NCBI GenBank assembly: GCA_030745875.1
Contig: JASLNT010000008.1
Location: 1-36,879 of the forward strand
Length of the DNA stretch: 36,879 nt
Source of the DNA: Phycisphaerae bacterium
GTDB taxonomy: Bacteria; Planctomycetota; Phycisphaerae; SM23-33
Direction: 5' to 3'
Part shown: one piece after another, positions 7,821 to 15,878 of the stretch
Layout: each line of letters opens with the position of its first letter
How positions within the stretch are numbered: position 1 is the first letter of the stretch
The notes under the pieces: generated by a model
The model's input: the letters and a program-made list of their open reading frames with translations, nothing else
Database searches by the model: none
Told to the model about the DNA's origin: nothing
Program-made: the position numbers and the translations under genes

Positions 7821-9104
7821 ATGGATGTTGTTATCAACAGGTCAAGAGATCTCAAGGGGTCGGTAACCATTCCGCCCAACAAAAGCCATTCGTTCCGCGC
7901 CTTGATAATGGCGGCGCTGGCCGAGGGCACGAGTCATATAACCGGACCGGCCGTCAGCAGCGACTGGATGCGGGGAACCGAGGCTCTGGAGATGTTTGGA
8001 GCCGAGATTCGCCCAAAGGCCGACAAAGTCTGGGAAGTGGTCGGTACGGGGGGCAAGCTGAAGACCCCCGATGATATCGTCGACTGCGGAAACAGCGGGA
8101 TCATCATGAGGTTTTTCGCGGCGATTGCGGCATGCTGTGAAGGTTACACCGTGCTTAGCGGCGACCACTCGATCCGGCATATTCGTCCCTGTCAACCGCT
8201 TATTGACGCAATAAACCAGCTTGGGGCCTGGGCCGTCAGCTCGAAAGGCGACGGGCACGCGCCAATAGTCGTAAAAGGAGCCCTCAGAGGCGGACGTGCG
8301 ACAATCGACGGGATGGACTCTCAGCCGGTTTCAGCGTTGCTGGTGGCGGCTGCTCTGGCTAGCGCGCCGAGCGAGATTACCGTAAGCAACCCGGGCGAGA
8401 AGCCTTGGGTCGGCGTAACTCTGGAATGGCTGAGACGCTGTGGTGTCGAATTCAGTAACGATAATTTCGAGCGATACCGCATTCGTGGAAACAGCAAGTG
8501 GGAAGGTTTCGACGCGCACATTCCTCTGGACTGGTCGGCCGCTCTCTATCCGATAGTAGCGGGAGTACTATGTCCGGCCAGCGTTGTGACCGTGCCCGGA
8601 ATGGACATGGACGATTGCCAGGGCGACAAAGCCGTCATAGACGTTCTTCGTGAGATGGGCGGTGATATAAAAGTTGACTCCGATGGTCAGATTATCGCCA
8701 GAACCAGCTTCCTGAAAGGTATGGAAATCGACTGCAACGATTTCGTTGACCAGTTCATGCTGCTTGCCGTGGTGGGCACGTTCGCGGAAGGGCAAACCGT
8801 TCTGACAAACGCCGAGATCTGCCGACACAAGGAATGTGACCGCATCACCGAGACCTGCAAGGCCCTCAAGAGCATGGGCGCTGACGTTGAGGAACGCCCC
8901 GATGGTCTGGTTATTCGCCAAAGCCGCCTCCGGGGCACCCATATCGACAGTCGGGCCGACCATCGCATGGTGATGACGATGACGCTGGCGGCGATGATGG
9001 CTGAGTCCAAGACGCGCATTAGCGATATCGACTGCGTCAAGAAGACCTTCCCTGGGTTTGTTGAGCAGATGGTCTCGATTGGTTGTGACATGCAGAAAGA
9101 GTAG
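7821..9104 (+). CDS. aroA: 3-phosphoshikimate 1-carboxyvinyltransferase (EPSP synthase)
   Basis: The enzyme joins shikimate-3-phosphate and phosphoenolpyruvate in the shikimate pathway. The protein has 427 residues, the standard length. Catalytic elements are present: K21-S22 and R26 in PNKSHSFRALI, the D-S-Q substrate motif in DSQPVSALL, D in DFVDQFM (equivalent to the catalytic Asp of E. coli), K-E-C-D-R-I, DHRMVM and the late K-K-T-F-P. The PEP/glyphosate loop is unusual: GNSGIIMRFF at 90-99 where E. coli has GNAGTAMRPL, putting Ile at the Thr97 position and Phe at the Pro101 position. ATG 7821 has GGAAGGG seven bases upstream. Confidence 0.95.
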   Translation: MDVVINRSRDLKGSVTIPPNKSHSFRALIMAALAEGTSHITGPAVSSDWMRGTEALEMFGAEIRPKADKVWEVVGTGGKLKTPDDIVDCGNSGIIMRFFAAIAACCEGYTVLSGDHSIRHIRPCQPLIDAINQLGAWAVSSKGDGHAPIVVKGALRGGRATIDGMDSQPVSALLVAAALASAPSEITVSNPGEKPWVGVTLEWLRRCGVEFSNDNFERYRIRGNSKWEGFDAHIPLDWSAALYPIVAGVLCPASVVTVPGMDMDDCQGDKAVIDVLREMGGDIKVDSDGQIIARTSFLKGMEIDCNDFVDQFMLLAVVGTFAEGQTVLTNAEICRHKECDRITETCKALKSMGADVEERPDGLVIRQSRLRGTHIDSRADHRMVMTMTLAAMMAESKTRISDIDCVKKTFPGFVEQMVSIGCDMQKE

Positions 9105-9223
9105 GCGGCATTTCTCGTCGCATGTAACCGGATAAACGCTATCTGCGCGGATATCAGGCGTTAGTGGTCCGTCGGGGATGTTTTTTCTAGCCTCTGGTTG
9201 AGGCAAAACCCGATAAAAAAGGT

Positions 9224-9251
9224 TTGCCTTACGCGTATTCGATGCTATACT
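9224..9251 (+). promoter_or_regulatory. Sigma-70-type promoter of rpsA
   Basis: TTGCCT (9224-9229), a 16-base spacer and the near-perfect TATACT (9246-9251). The transcript would begin about 9258, leaving an unusually long leader of about 158 bases before the S1 start codon. Confidence 0.65.
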
Positions 9252-9298
9252 CCCGGGTTCGCCTGCGGTTCTGATGCGCGCAGACGACGCAGAAAAGG

Positions 9299-9360
9299 CT
9301 GGACGTTCCAGTCCCCACCGGTCGGGAATCATGACCGGCGCGGTACCGTAGCCAATGGGG
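9299..9360 (+). promoter_or_regulatory. Structured 5' leader of the ribosomal protein S1 gene
   Basis: Three pairings are visible: CTGGA/TCCAG (9299-9303 with 9307-9311), CCCCA/TGGGG (9313-9317 with 9356-9360), and within the latter CCGGTC/GACCGG (9318-9323 with 9333-9338). Together they form a small hairpin followed by a closed multiloop-like domain. S1 genes often repress their own translation through leader RNA, so autoregulation is a reasonable inference. I do not recognise a known RNA family. Confidence 0.45.
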
Positions 9361-9415
9361 CTGCGGAAGAACGCCGTGATTCCGTTAATAAGCAACAGAT
9401 AGGTAATGATTATCC

Positions 9416-11620
9416 ATGGTAGATCGCAATCTTATGGAGTCGCTGCAGATCAGCGACGATGATGTCGAACAGCAGTTAACCGAAGCGTTGGGGGCGGAGT
9501 TTTCACTCGACGCCCTGGGGGAAATGATTCAGGAAAAAATCACTCACGAACCGGGCAAGATCCTTGTCGGGCACGTGGTGGGAATCGCCGGCGATGATGT
9601 GGTCGTGGAAGTTGGACTCAAGAGCGAGGGGCTCGTACCGATCAGCGAATTTGGTGACAAGAAAGACAGTATCGAACCTGGTATGGAAGTCGAAGTATTC
9701 CTCGAGGCGGTGGAGTCTGACGGTGGTCTCGTGGTGCTTTCGAAGCGCAAAGCCGATCGCATCCGCGGATGGGAGTGGATCGTATCCAACAAGGCCGAAG
9801 GTGATGTTGTTACCGGAACGGCCACACGGAAGATCAAGGGCGGATTGCTGGTTGATATTGGTGTTCCGGCGTTCCTTCCGGCTAGCCAGGTCGATATCCG
9901 TCGCCCAAGCGACATTGGCGAGTTCCTCGGCAAGGAAATGCAGGCGAAAATCCTCAAGATAGATCAGGATCGCCACAACATAGTGATCTCGCGTCGCAAG
10001 CTCATCGAAGAGCAGCGTGCTGAAGCACGAGAGAAGCTACTGGCGGAGTTGGAAGTCGGTCAGGTCCGCAAGGGCGTGGTCAAGAACATCGCCGACTTCG
10101 GTGTGTTCGTGGATATGGGCGGGCTCGACGGCTTGCTGCATATTACCGACATGTCGTGGGGCAGGATCAATCATCCTTCGGAAATGGTCAAGAACGAACA
10201 GGATATCGAGGTTATGATCCTGTCGATCGATAACGAGAAGGGCAAGGTCGCGCTGGGACTGAAGCAGAAGACCGCCAGCCCGTGGGAGGACATCGAAGGG
10301 AAGTATCCGGTTGGTACAAAGATCAAGGGCACGGTCGTGAGCCTGATGGCTTACGGGGCCTTCGTGAAGATCGAAGACGGTTTGGAAGGTCTGGTGCACA
10401 TCAGCGAGATGAGTTGGACGCGCCGCATCAATCATCCCAGCGAAATGGTCGCAGTCGCCGACGAAATCGATGTGGTTATCCTCGATATCGACATGGGCAA
10501 AGAGGAAATCTCTCTGGGTATGAAGCAGGCCGAGACGAACCCATGGACACTGGTCAAAGAGAAGTATCCTCCGTGGACGGTTATCACCGGACGAGTTCGC
10601 AACATGACCAACTTCGGAGCCTTCGTCGAGATCGAGGAAGGTATCGACGGTATGTTGCATATTTCGGACCTGAGTTGGACCAAGAAGATCGGGCACCCCT
10701 CGGAGATTCTCAAGAAGGGCCAGGAAGTCAAGTGTGTTGTGCTGGCCGTTGATGAAGAGAAAATGCGAGTCTCGCTTGGTCTGAAGCAACTGACTGAAGA
10801 TCCGTGGTTGCGGTCGATCCCGGACAACTACCTTCCAGGCCAGATCGTCCAGGGCCACGTCACTAAGATCACGAACTTCGGTGTATTCGTCGAGCTTGAA
10901 GACGATCTTGAAGGCCTGCTGCATATCTCCGAACTGGCCGATCACAAGGTTGAAAGCCCACAGGAAATCGTCAAGATTGGCGACGAACTCGAAGTTAAGA
11001 TTCTTCGAGTTGACAGTGAAGACCGCAAGATAGGCCTGAGTCTGAAACGAGCGCAATGGGCCGCCGAAGACGCCCCCGAAGGCTCCGTTCCCGACGCCCA
11101 GATCAAACGCCGCAAGGGCGGTCTGGCTGGCGAGGGCGGAATGCTTGGCGAGATGGGCGATCAGTATATTAAGAGCATCCGTGAGCGCGAAGATCAAGAT
11201 GCTCCGGCTGAAGAAGCTGCTGCTGAAGAGGCCCCGGCTGAAGAAGCTATTGCTGAAGAGGCCCCGGCTGAAGAAGCTGCTGCTGAAGAGGCCCCGGTTG
11301 AAGAAGCTGCTGCTGAAGAGGCCCCGGCTGAAGAAGCTGCTGCTGACGAGGCTCCGTCTGAAGAAGCTGCTGCTGAAGAGGCCCCGGCTGAAGAAGCTGC
11401 TGCTGAAGAAGCCCCGGCTGAAGAAGCTGCTGCTGAAGAGGCTCCGTCTGAAGAAGCTGCCGCTGAAGAAGCTCCGTCTGAAGAAGCTGCTGCTGAAGAG
11501 GCTCCGGCTGAAGAAGCTGCTGCTGAAGAGGCTCCGGCTGAAGAAGCTGCTGCTGAAGAGGCTCCGGCCGAAGAAGCTGCCGGTGACGATGCGGCGGAAG
11601 AAGAGAAGACGGACGCGTAA
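9416..11620 (+). CDS. rpsA: 30S ribosomal protein S1, six S1 domains plus Ala/Glu/Pro repeat tail
   Basis: S1 binds mRNA and helps its loading on the 30S subunit. Six S1 (OB-fold) domains can be followed at about residues 48-115, 128-195, 213-281, 299-367, 385-453 and 471-540. Domains 3-6 share the strong F-G-V/A-F-V...G-L-x-G-L/M-L/V-H-I-S/T pattern and the H-P-S-E motif, while domains 1-2 are the degenerate ribosome-binding type. After a short basic linker (around KRRKGG), residues 596-734 are a highly acidic tail of decapeptides APAEEAAAEE, twelve complete plus a partial, which E. coli S1 (557 residues) lacks. The ATG at 9416 has only a weak AGGT upstream, not unusual for S1 genes. A strong terminator follows. 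Confidence 0.95.
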   Translation: MVDRNLMESLQISDDDVEQQLTEALGAEFSLDALGEMIQEKITHEPGKILVGHVVGIAGDDVVVEVGLKSEGLVPISEFGDKKDSIEPGMEVEVFLEAVESDGGLVVLSKRKADRIRGWEWIVSNKAEGDVVTGTATRKIKGGLLVDIGVPAFLPASQVDIRRPSDIGEFLGKEMQAKILKIDQDRHNIVISRRKLIEEQRAEAREKLLAELEVGQVRKGVVKNIADFGVFVDMGGLDGLLHITDMSWGRINHPSEMVKNEQDIEVMILSIDNEKGKVALGLKQKTASPWEDIEGKYPVGTKIKGTVVSLMAYGAFVKIEDGLEGLVHISEMSWTRRINHPSEMVAVADEIDVVILDIDMGKEEISLGMKQAETNPWTLVKEKYPPWTVITGRVRNMTNFGAFVEIEEGIDGMLHISDLSWTKKIGHPSEILKKGQEVKCVVLAVDEEKMRVSLGLKQLTEDPWLRSIPDNYLPGQIVQGHVTKITNFGVFVELEDDLEGLLHISELADHKVESPQEIVKIGDELEVKILRVDSEDRKIGLSLKRAQWAAEDAPEGSVPDAQIKRRKGGLAGEGGMLGEMGDQYIKSIREREDQDAPAEEAAAEEAPAEEAIAEEAPAEEAAAEEAPVEEAAAEEAPAEEAAADEAPSEEAAAEEAPAEEAAAEEAPAEEAAAEEAPSEEAAAEEAPSEEAAAEEAPAEEAAAEEAPAEEAAAEEAPAEEAAGDDAAEEEKTDA
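11201..11582 (+). repeat. 30-bp in-frame tandem repeat encoding the S1 tail
   Basis: Twelve full 30-base units start at 11201 and run to 11560, with a thirteenth partial copy. Each encodes APAEEAAAEE with variants Ser, Val or Ile at single positions. Units differ mostly at synonymous sites (GCC-CCG or GCT-CCG), showing that units have both spread by duplication and drifted. Copy number is likely to vary between strains. Confidence 0.9.
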
Positions 11621-11642
11621 GACACGATTACTGCAGAAATTA

Positions 11643-11683
11643 CGAGGCCTGATCGCTAGTGCGGTCGGGCCTCGTGTTTTTTT
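11643..11683 (+). terminator. Rho-independent terminator of rpsA
   Basis: CGAGGCCTGATCG (11643-11655) pairs with CGGTCGGGCCTCG (11662-11674) through 13 positions including two G-U pairs, with a six-base loop, followed immediately by TGTTTTTTT. This is a classical intrinsic terminator 23 bases after the rpsA stop. Confidence 0.9.
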
Positions 11684-11884
11684 ACAGCAGGTCGGGGAAT
11701 TCCGGTCGGAAGCGGTGTGTCTCAGCCACGTTGTTCAGGGGTTGCTGTTGTGTCAGGGCGCGAATCGGATTGCGGTATTCAGCTATTTAAGTGGCCATGA
11801 TAATCCGCCGAAATTCCTATAGGTGACGGGCTTTACGGTTCGTCCGGAGGTTCCGAAGACTACTGAATGCAACGGAGGCTGGGA

Positions 11885-12715
11885 ATGCTTAAGCGTGCTA
11901 CATCAAGGACAGGACTCGGGTGGTATCTTGAGCAGATTAAGTCTACGCCTTTATTGACGGCTGATGAGGAAAAGCAGCTCGCCCGTCGTATACGCGAACA
12001 CTCGGACACACTGGCCCGGGAGCACATGATCCATGCGAATCTCAGACTCGTCGTCAACGTAGCCAAAGCATATTCAAATCCGGGCATGACCCTCAGTGAT
12101 CTGGTGGCTGAGGGGAATCTCGGATTGCTTCGAGCCGTCGAGGAGTTCGACCCGGATGCGGGAGTCCGATTCAGCACCTACGCGGTGTGGTGGATCAAGC
12201 AGGCGATCAAGCGTGCGATGATCAATTCCGGACAGCCGATCCATATTCCCGCGTATCTGGTGAAGCTGATTGGAAAGTGGCGGAAAATGTCGGCGCAGAT
12301 GAACGCGAAGCTGGGCAGGCCCGCGACGGTCAAAGAAATGGCTGCCGCGATGGATATTACGCTCAAGAAGGCCAAGATCATCCAGGAGGGTCTCAAGGCG
12401 GTTAGCGCTCCCAGCCAGATGGGTTCTGATGAGGCCAAAGCGATATCTGAAGTAGTGGCCGACACCACCGAGTCCCAGCCGGATCATGAACTTGTGCACG
12501 AAGGCATATCACCGATGGTTCGCAAGCTGATTTCCAGACTTCCCGAGCGAGAGCAAAGAATACTGGAGCTTCGTTTCGGCTTGGACGGTCACAAAGGTCC
12601 GACTCGAACGTTCAAAGAGATCGGCGCCATTGTCGGTTTGACCAGAGAGCGTGTCAGACAGCTTGAGAAAAAGGCGTTGGCGGATATGAAGACCCTGGGT
12701 GAAGACGAGATATAA
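11885..12715 (+). CDS. RNA polymerase sigma-70 family factor (RpoD/SigA-like, compact)
   Basis: The 276-residue protein holds sigma regions 1.2 (about 11-40), 2 (NLRLVVNVAKAY at about 52-63, DLVAEGNLGLLRAVEEFD and FSTYAVWWIKQAI, about 72-108), 3 (about 125-195) and 4 (RLPEREQRILELRFGL, then TFKEIGAIVGLTRERVRQLEKKAL, about 215-268). It lacks region 1.1 and the large non-conserved insert of full RpoD, so it is a short primary-type or group 2 factor; planctomycetes carry several. ATG 11885 has GGAGG six bases upstream. No clear promoter is seen in the 200 bases between the rpsA terminator and this start. Confidence 0.92.
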   Translation: MLKRATSRTGLGWYLEQIKSTPLLTADEEKQLARRIREHSDTLAREHMIHANLRLVVNVAKAYSNPGMTLSDLVAEGNLGLLRAVEEFDPDAGVRFSTYAVWWIKQAIKRAMINSGQPIHIPAYLVKLIGKWRKMSAQMNAKLGRPATVKEMAAAMDITLKKAKIIQEGLKAVSAPSQMGSDEAKAISEVVADTTESQPDHELVHEGISPMVRKLISRLPEREQRILELRFGLDGHKGPTRTFKEIGAIVGLTRERVRQLEKKALADMKTLGEDEI

Positions 12716-12783
12716 GTCCGGCGCGAATACAATGGCGGCGGTTGACAATTAGCCTGTGGGGGATGAGGGGAGCGGGTGAAGAG

Positions 12784-13815
12784 TTACGATTTCTTATCAA
12801 GTCCCAGCGTTCGGAGCTTTCGGATGAGCGTACTCCGGTGGATATTCAGGATCTTCGCCGCTGCGGTCCGATTGTATCCTGCGGCTTGAAGGGCTTGTTC
12901 TATCGCCTGAGCTTCGGCGTCTGCGAGTGTTGTCGGGATGGACGCGGGTACAGGCGTGGTGCAGGTTGTCGGCGGGACGGGAGCGGTCTTGTGCGATATG
13001 TATCCGTCCTGCCAAGCCGCGGCGGAGGGAGGTGTCGCGGGTTGCCCCGTCGCATAGAGGCGTTCGATGTATCCGCACAACTCGCGAATATTACCGGGCC
13101 AGGAATGTTCTCTCAGGCAGTTTCTCAGGCGGCTGGCCAGTTCGATCTGGGGAGCGTTGTATTCTATGGCGTAGTGTCTGAGATAGTGGTCCACCAGCGG
13201 GCCAATATCCTCCGGTCTGGTCCTGAGCGGGGGGATTTCCACGCGAACGATGTTGAGGCGGTGGTATAGATCGCTGCGGAACAGTCCATCCTGCACGGCC
13301 TTGGCGAGCGAGCGATTGGTGGAAGCAATGAATCGCGTGTCAACCGGTATTGGCATTGATGCTCCAACCGGAGTGATTTCGCGTTCCTGCAGGAGCCTGA
13401 GCAGTTTAGGCTGGAGGTGCAGCGGCAATTCGCCTACTTCGTCCAGCAGTAGCGTTCCGCCCTCTGCAGCCCGGACAACGCCCATCGTATTGGTGTCGGC
13501 TCCGGTGAAGGCGCCCTTTACGTGTCCGTAGAACTGACTTTCAAAGAGCGTCTCTGTTGTGGCGGGGCAGTTTACGGGAATAAACGGTCCGGAGTTACGT
13601 CTGGATCTGGCGTGGATGCGTCTGGCGATTAGTTCTTTTCCCGTACCGGACTCGCCTTCGAGGAGGACGGGGCAATCCTTGTCAGCTACTGCGTCAACTA
13701 CGTCAAGAATAGCTCGGAACATGGAGGACACGCCCACCAGGACGTACCGATTACCGGTCTTTAGCGACGATCTGTCGCCACCGGATCGAAGAGTTATATC
13801 TCCTCCATTTACCAT
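12784..13815 (-). CDS. Sigma-54-interacting transcriptional activator without an N-terminal sensor domain
   Basis: The 343-residue protein is essentially an AAA+ activator domain plus a Fis-type HTH. Walker A is GESGTGKE (54-61), the sigma-54-contacting GAFTGA loop is intact at 101-106, Walker B is LLLDEVGE (122-129), and the R-finger/sensor segment R-S-D-L-Y-H-R-L-N is present. The C-terminal HTH (NRTAAAKILNIHRSTLIRKL, about residues 315-334) binds DNA. There is no receiver, GAF or PAS domain before the AAA+ module, as in PspF-like activators, so control probably comes through a partner protein. A sigma-54 promoter exists in the window at 28688-28705, but any link is unproven. The start at 13815 lacks a clear ribosome-binding site. 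Confidence 0.93.
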   Translation of the reverse strand: MVNGGDITLRSGGDRSSLKTGNRYVLVGVSSMFRAILDVVDAVADKDCPVLLEGESGTGKELIARRIHARSRRNSGPFIPVNCPATTETLFESQFYGHVKGAFTGADTNTMGVVRAAEGGTLLLDEVGELPLHLQPKLLRLLQEREITPVGASMPIPVDTRFIASTNRSLAKAVQDGLFRSDLYHRLNIVRVEIPPLRTRPEDIGPLVDHYLRHYAIEYNAPQIELASRLRNCLREHSWPGNIRELCGYIERLYATGQPATPPSAAAWQDGYISHKTAPVPPTTCTTPVPASIPTTLADAEAQAIEQALQAAGYNRTAAAKILNIHRSTLIRKLRTLGLDKKS

Positions 13816-13904
13816 AGCATAACCAGGCTGAGCAAGCCTATGTGAGCAATCTGCTAACTAACGGTCTCCGAGCACCTTCCTTGCATGTGCTAACCAATGG
13901 ATTA

Positions 13905-13932
13905 GTTATACCATACTTTCGCGAAAATGCAA
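13905..13932 (-). promoter_or_regulatory. Sigma-70-type promoter for the sigma-54 activator gene
   Basis: On the minus strand TTGCAT (13932-13927), a 16-base spacer and TATAAC (13910-13905). The spacer contains TTTCGCGAAA, a perfect 10-base palindrome that could be an operator. The predicted leader is about 80 bases. Confidence 0.55.
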
Positions 13933-14075
13933 GCCTAAAAGCTATTTGACTTCAGAAAACTCCCCCTTTTCAGGGCGATGTTGATTTGCAACACACTGCA
14001 AATGGTAATGTTAGCGTGTTGGCGTACGTTTCAGGTTATTATCCTGCCTGGACGGACCTTCAGATCCGAGGCTCA

Positions 14076-15818
14076 TCAGACCCCTGACTTGAACAACTCA
14101 CCGTATATCGCGTATACGACGAACGTCTTGCCTTTGAGCGGTTTGGGCGTGATTTCTCTCGCGGCGCTGCTGTACGTGCTTCGGATTGGATTGATGCGAG
14201 ACGATGCTGCTCGCTTGACAATACTTGATATATCGCTTAACGATATGAACTTATCGGCTCCCGCCCCGTCCAGTGCGACTGTTGTTTTTCCAGCCAGGAA
14301 GCCCACGAGCTTGCCGTCCTTCGACAGAACCGGTGATGTCCCTTCTCCGGGCAACAGTTTGCGCGAAACTGACCCGGGTTTCTTCTCTCCACCGGGCGTG
14401 AATTCGCCTGACGATTCGCGTATGGTCTGTTTCATCTGCCCGAAGATCCCCATTGAGTAGATGGTGCAGGGCCCGGTTTTTGCGGGGGCTTCTGCGGTGG
14501 GGATATTGACCGGTGTGAGTGCGTAGTCGGTCAGATAGACTGTGGCGACCGGTGGCCTGGCCTTGGTGCTGGAATAAGAGGCCCGTCCAATCTTGGCCGG
14601 TACGAACACGTCGTCGATTCGGACGAACACAGCCAACGCTCCGGTGGAGACCCGCGCATCGACCAGGAGCGTATGTTCCGCGACCGCCACGCCGACGGCC
14701 TGGCGGAATTCAAGGCGGTCGTAGGGCGGTGTGGGCATCGTGGTCTCAGAGACCCGCCAGCTCTTGGTTTTGGTTTCCGGCATGAGCCACTCGACGCTGC
14801 GGGCCCTGTACGATGTGCTCTTTGTTCGCGGAGGAGTAGTGTAAGGGGTAATCGTCTCGACGGCGCGTCGGTACAATGCGGACTTGATGCTCCGCCCGGG
14901 CACCTGTTTCATGGTCTCTCTGACCAGATAAAGGGCTTCGCCTGAATCCGGTTTCAGGCGGAGAGTCTCCAGGAACGCCTCCAACGCCGACAGATACTTG
15001 TGTTGCTTTGCGAAGGCCAATCCCAATCCCTGGTGCAGTCCGGCCAGAAGCGGGGCCTGTTTGACGCCTAGTTTGAACGCAGCTTCGGCCCGGTCGAATT
15101 TGTGAGCCTGCATTTGTGCGATGCCCACCAGGAAGTTCTGCATCGGCGGATCGGCCCACGACCGCCCGGCCTGGAACATCTTATCGAGGGCTTCGTACTT
15201 GTAGCGTTTCTGCTTTGCAGTCATCGGCGGGGGGGGCTTATAGCTGGAATACCTGCGAGTCCTGCCCGCCATCGATCTGAGTTTATCGGCTTCGGCGAGT
15301 TGTTGAACGAACGCCTTTCGGTGTCTGACAAAATCCTTCGGAGCCAACCACTGCTTTCCGGCCTTGCGGAGTCGGTCGTGGGCATGAGCCCTCCACAGAT
15401 CGATCTGGCGCCTGAGGCGGGTGGATTCGGGCCCGCCCTGGGCGACTGACAGCGCCCGCATGTACATGTAGATAATCGGCTCGGGACGAGTCGCATTGCC
15501 CAGAACCATCGCTCCTGACTTCAGCAGCATGCTGGGAAGAACGATGTCGCCCGGTTGGGTCGTCGGTCCGGGCCGGGTCGTGGTTGGTCTGTTTACTGTC
15601 TTCGGTTCGGGTTCGACCGGTTCGGTTCCTTCGATATGGATGACGATCTTGGCGTTGAGAACCACTCGCCCCTTTGCGGTTTCCACAATAACACTTCCCC
15701 GGTGTTTTGTGACCTTACCTTTGTAGGTCTCGCCCGAGGCGGTGTAGACTGTCGCACCGCGGGCCTGCATCGCCGACAGCATGCAAATCACGGTAATCAG
15801 AATCGCCCTGTGAAACAT
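14076..15818 (-). CDS. Exported TPR-containing protein of unknown function
   Basis: I do not recognise a whole-length family. The 580-residue product has a signal peptide (about residues 1-21, ending MQARGA), a short beta-rich segment with T-Y-x-G-x-V-x-x-x-x-G-S-V-I-V (about 29-46), and a Pro/Thr-rich linker (about 65-90). A helical region contains at least two TPR units (about 228-300, F-D-R-A-E-A-A-F-K-L then Y-L-S-A-L-E-A-F-L-E-T-L-R-L-K-P). The C-terminal third has G-E-G-T-S-P-V-L and a following G-K-L-V-G-F-L-A-G strand, which recalls the S-G-x-P-V region of trypsin-like folds, but no full catalytic triad is evident. GGAG five bases before ATG 15818 supports the start. Confidence 0.7.
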   Translation of the reverse strand: MFHRAILITVICMLSAMQARGATVYTASGETYKGKVTKHRGSVIVETAKGRVVLNAKIVIHIEGTEPVEPEPKTVNRPTTTRPGPTTQPGDIVLPSMLLKSGAMVLGNATRPEPIIYMYMRALSVAQGGPESTRLRRQIDLWRAHAHDRLRKAGKQWLAPKDFVRHRKAFVQQLAEADKLRSMAGRTRRYSSYKPPPPMTAKQKRYKYEALDKMFQAGRSWADPPMQNFLVGIAQMQAHKFDRAEAAFKLGVKQAPLLAGLHQGLGLAFAKQHKYLSALEAFLETLRLKPDSGEALYLVRETMKQVPGRSIKSALYRRAVETITPYTTPPRTKSTSYRARSVEWLMPETKTKSWRVSETTMPTPPYDRLEFRQAVGVAVAEHTLLVDARVSTGALAVFVRIDDVFVPAKIGRASYSSTKARPPVATVYLTDYALTPVNIPTAEAPAKTGPCTIYSMGIFGQMKQTIRESSGEFTPGGEKKPGSVSRKLLPGEGTSPVLSKDGKLVGFLAGKTTVALDGAGADKFISLSDISSIVKRAASSRINPIRSTYSSAAREITPKPLKGKTFVVYAIYGELFKSGV

Positions 15819-15878
15819 AATATCTCCGCCGTTGCTTCCAAGTATAACGCACCTGCAGGCGTTGTCTTGTATGAAATA

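Larger units (their letters stand above)
9105..9415. other. Intergenic region with rpsA promoter and structured leader
   Basis: No gene is supported. The first 110 bases hold nothing I recognise. Then come a promoter (9224-9251) and a leader of about 160 bases with several inverted repeats, each described separately. Confidence 0.6.

Noticed and set aside
10037..11197. Minus-strand open frame opposite rpsA (386 residues)
   Set aside because: Shadow frame; amino acid pattern is low quality and conflicts with six S1 domains on the plus strand.
11194..11625. Minus-strand open frame of about 143 residues, Ser/Ala-rich, opposite the S1 tail
   Set aside because: It is the antisense of the 30-base tandem repeat; composition is fully explained by the S1 coding repeat, with no ribosome-binding site.
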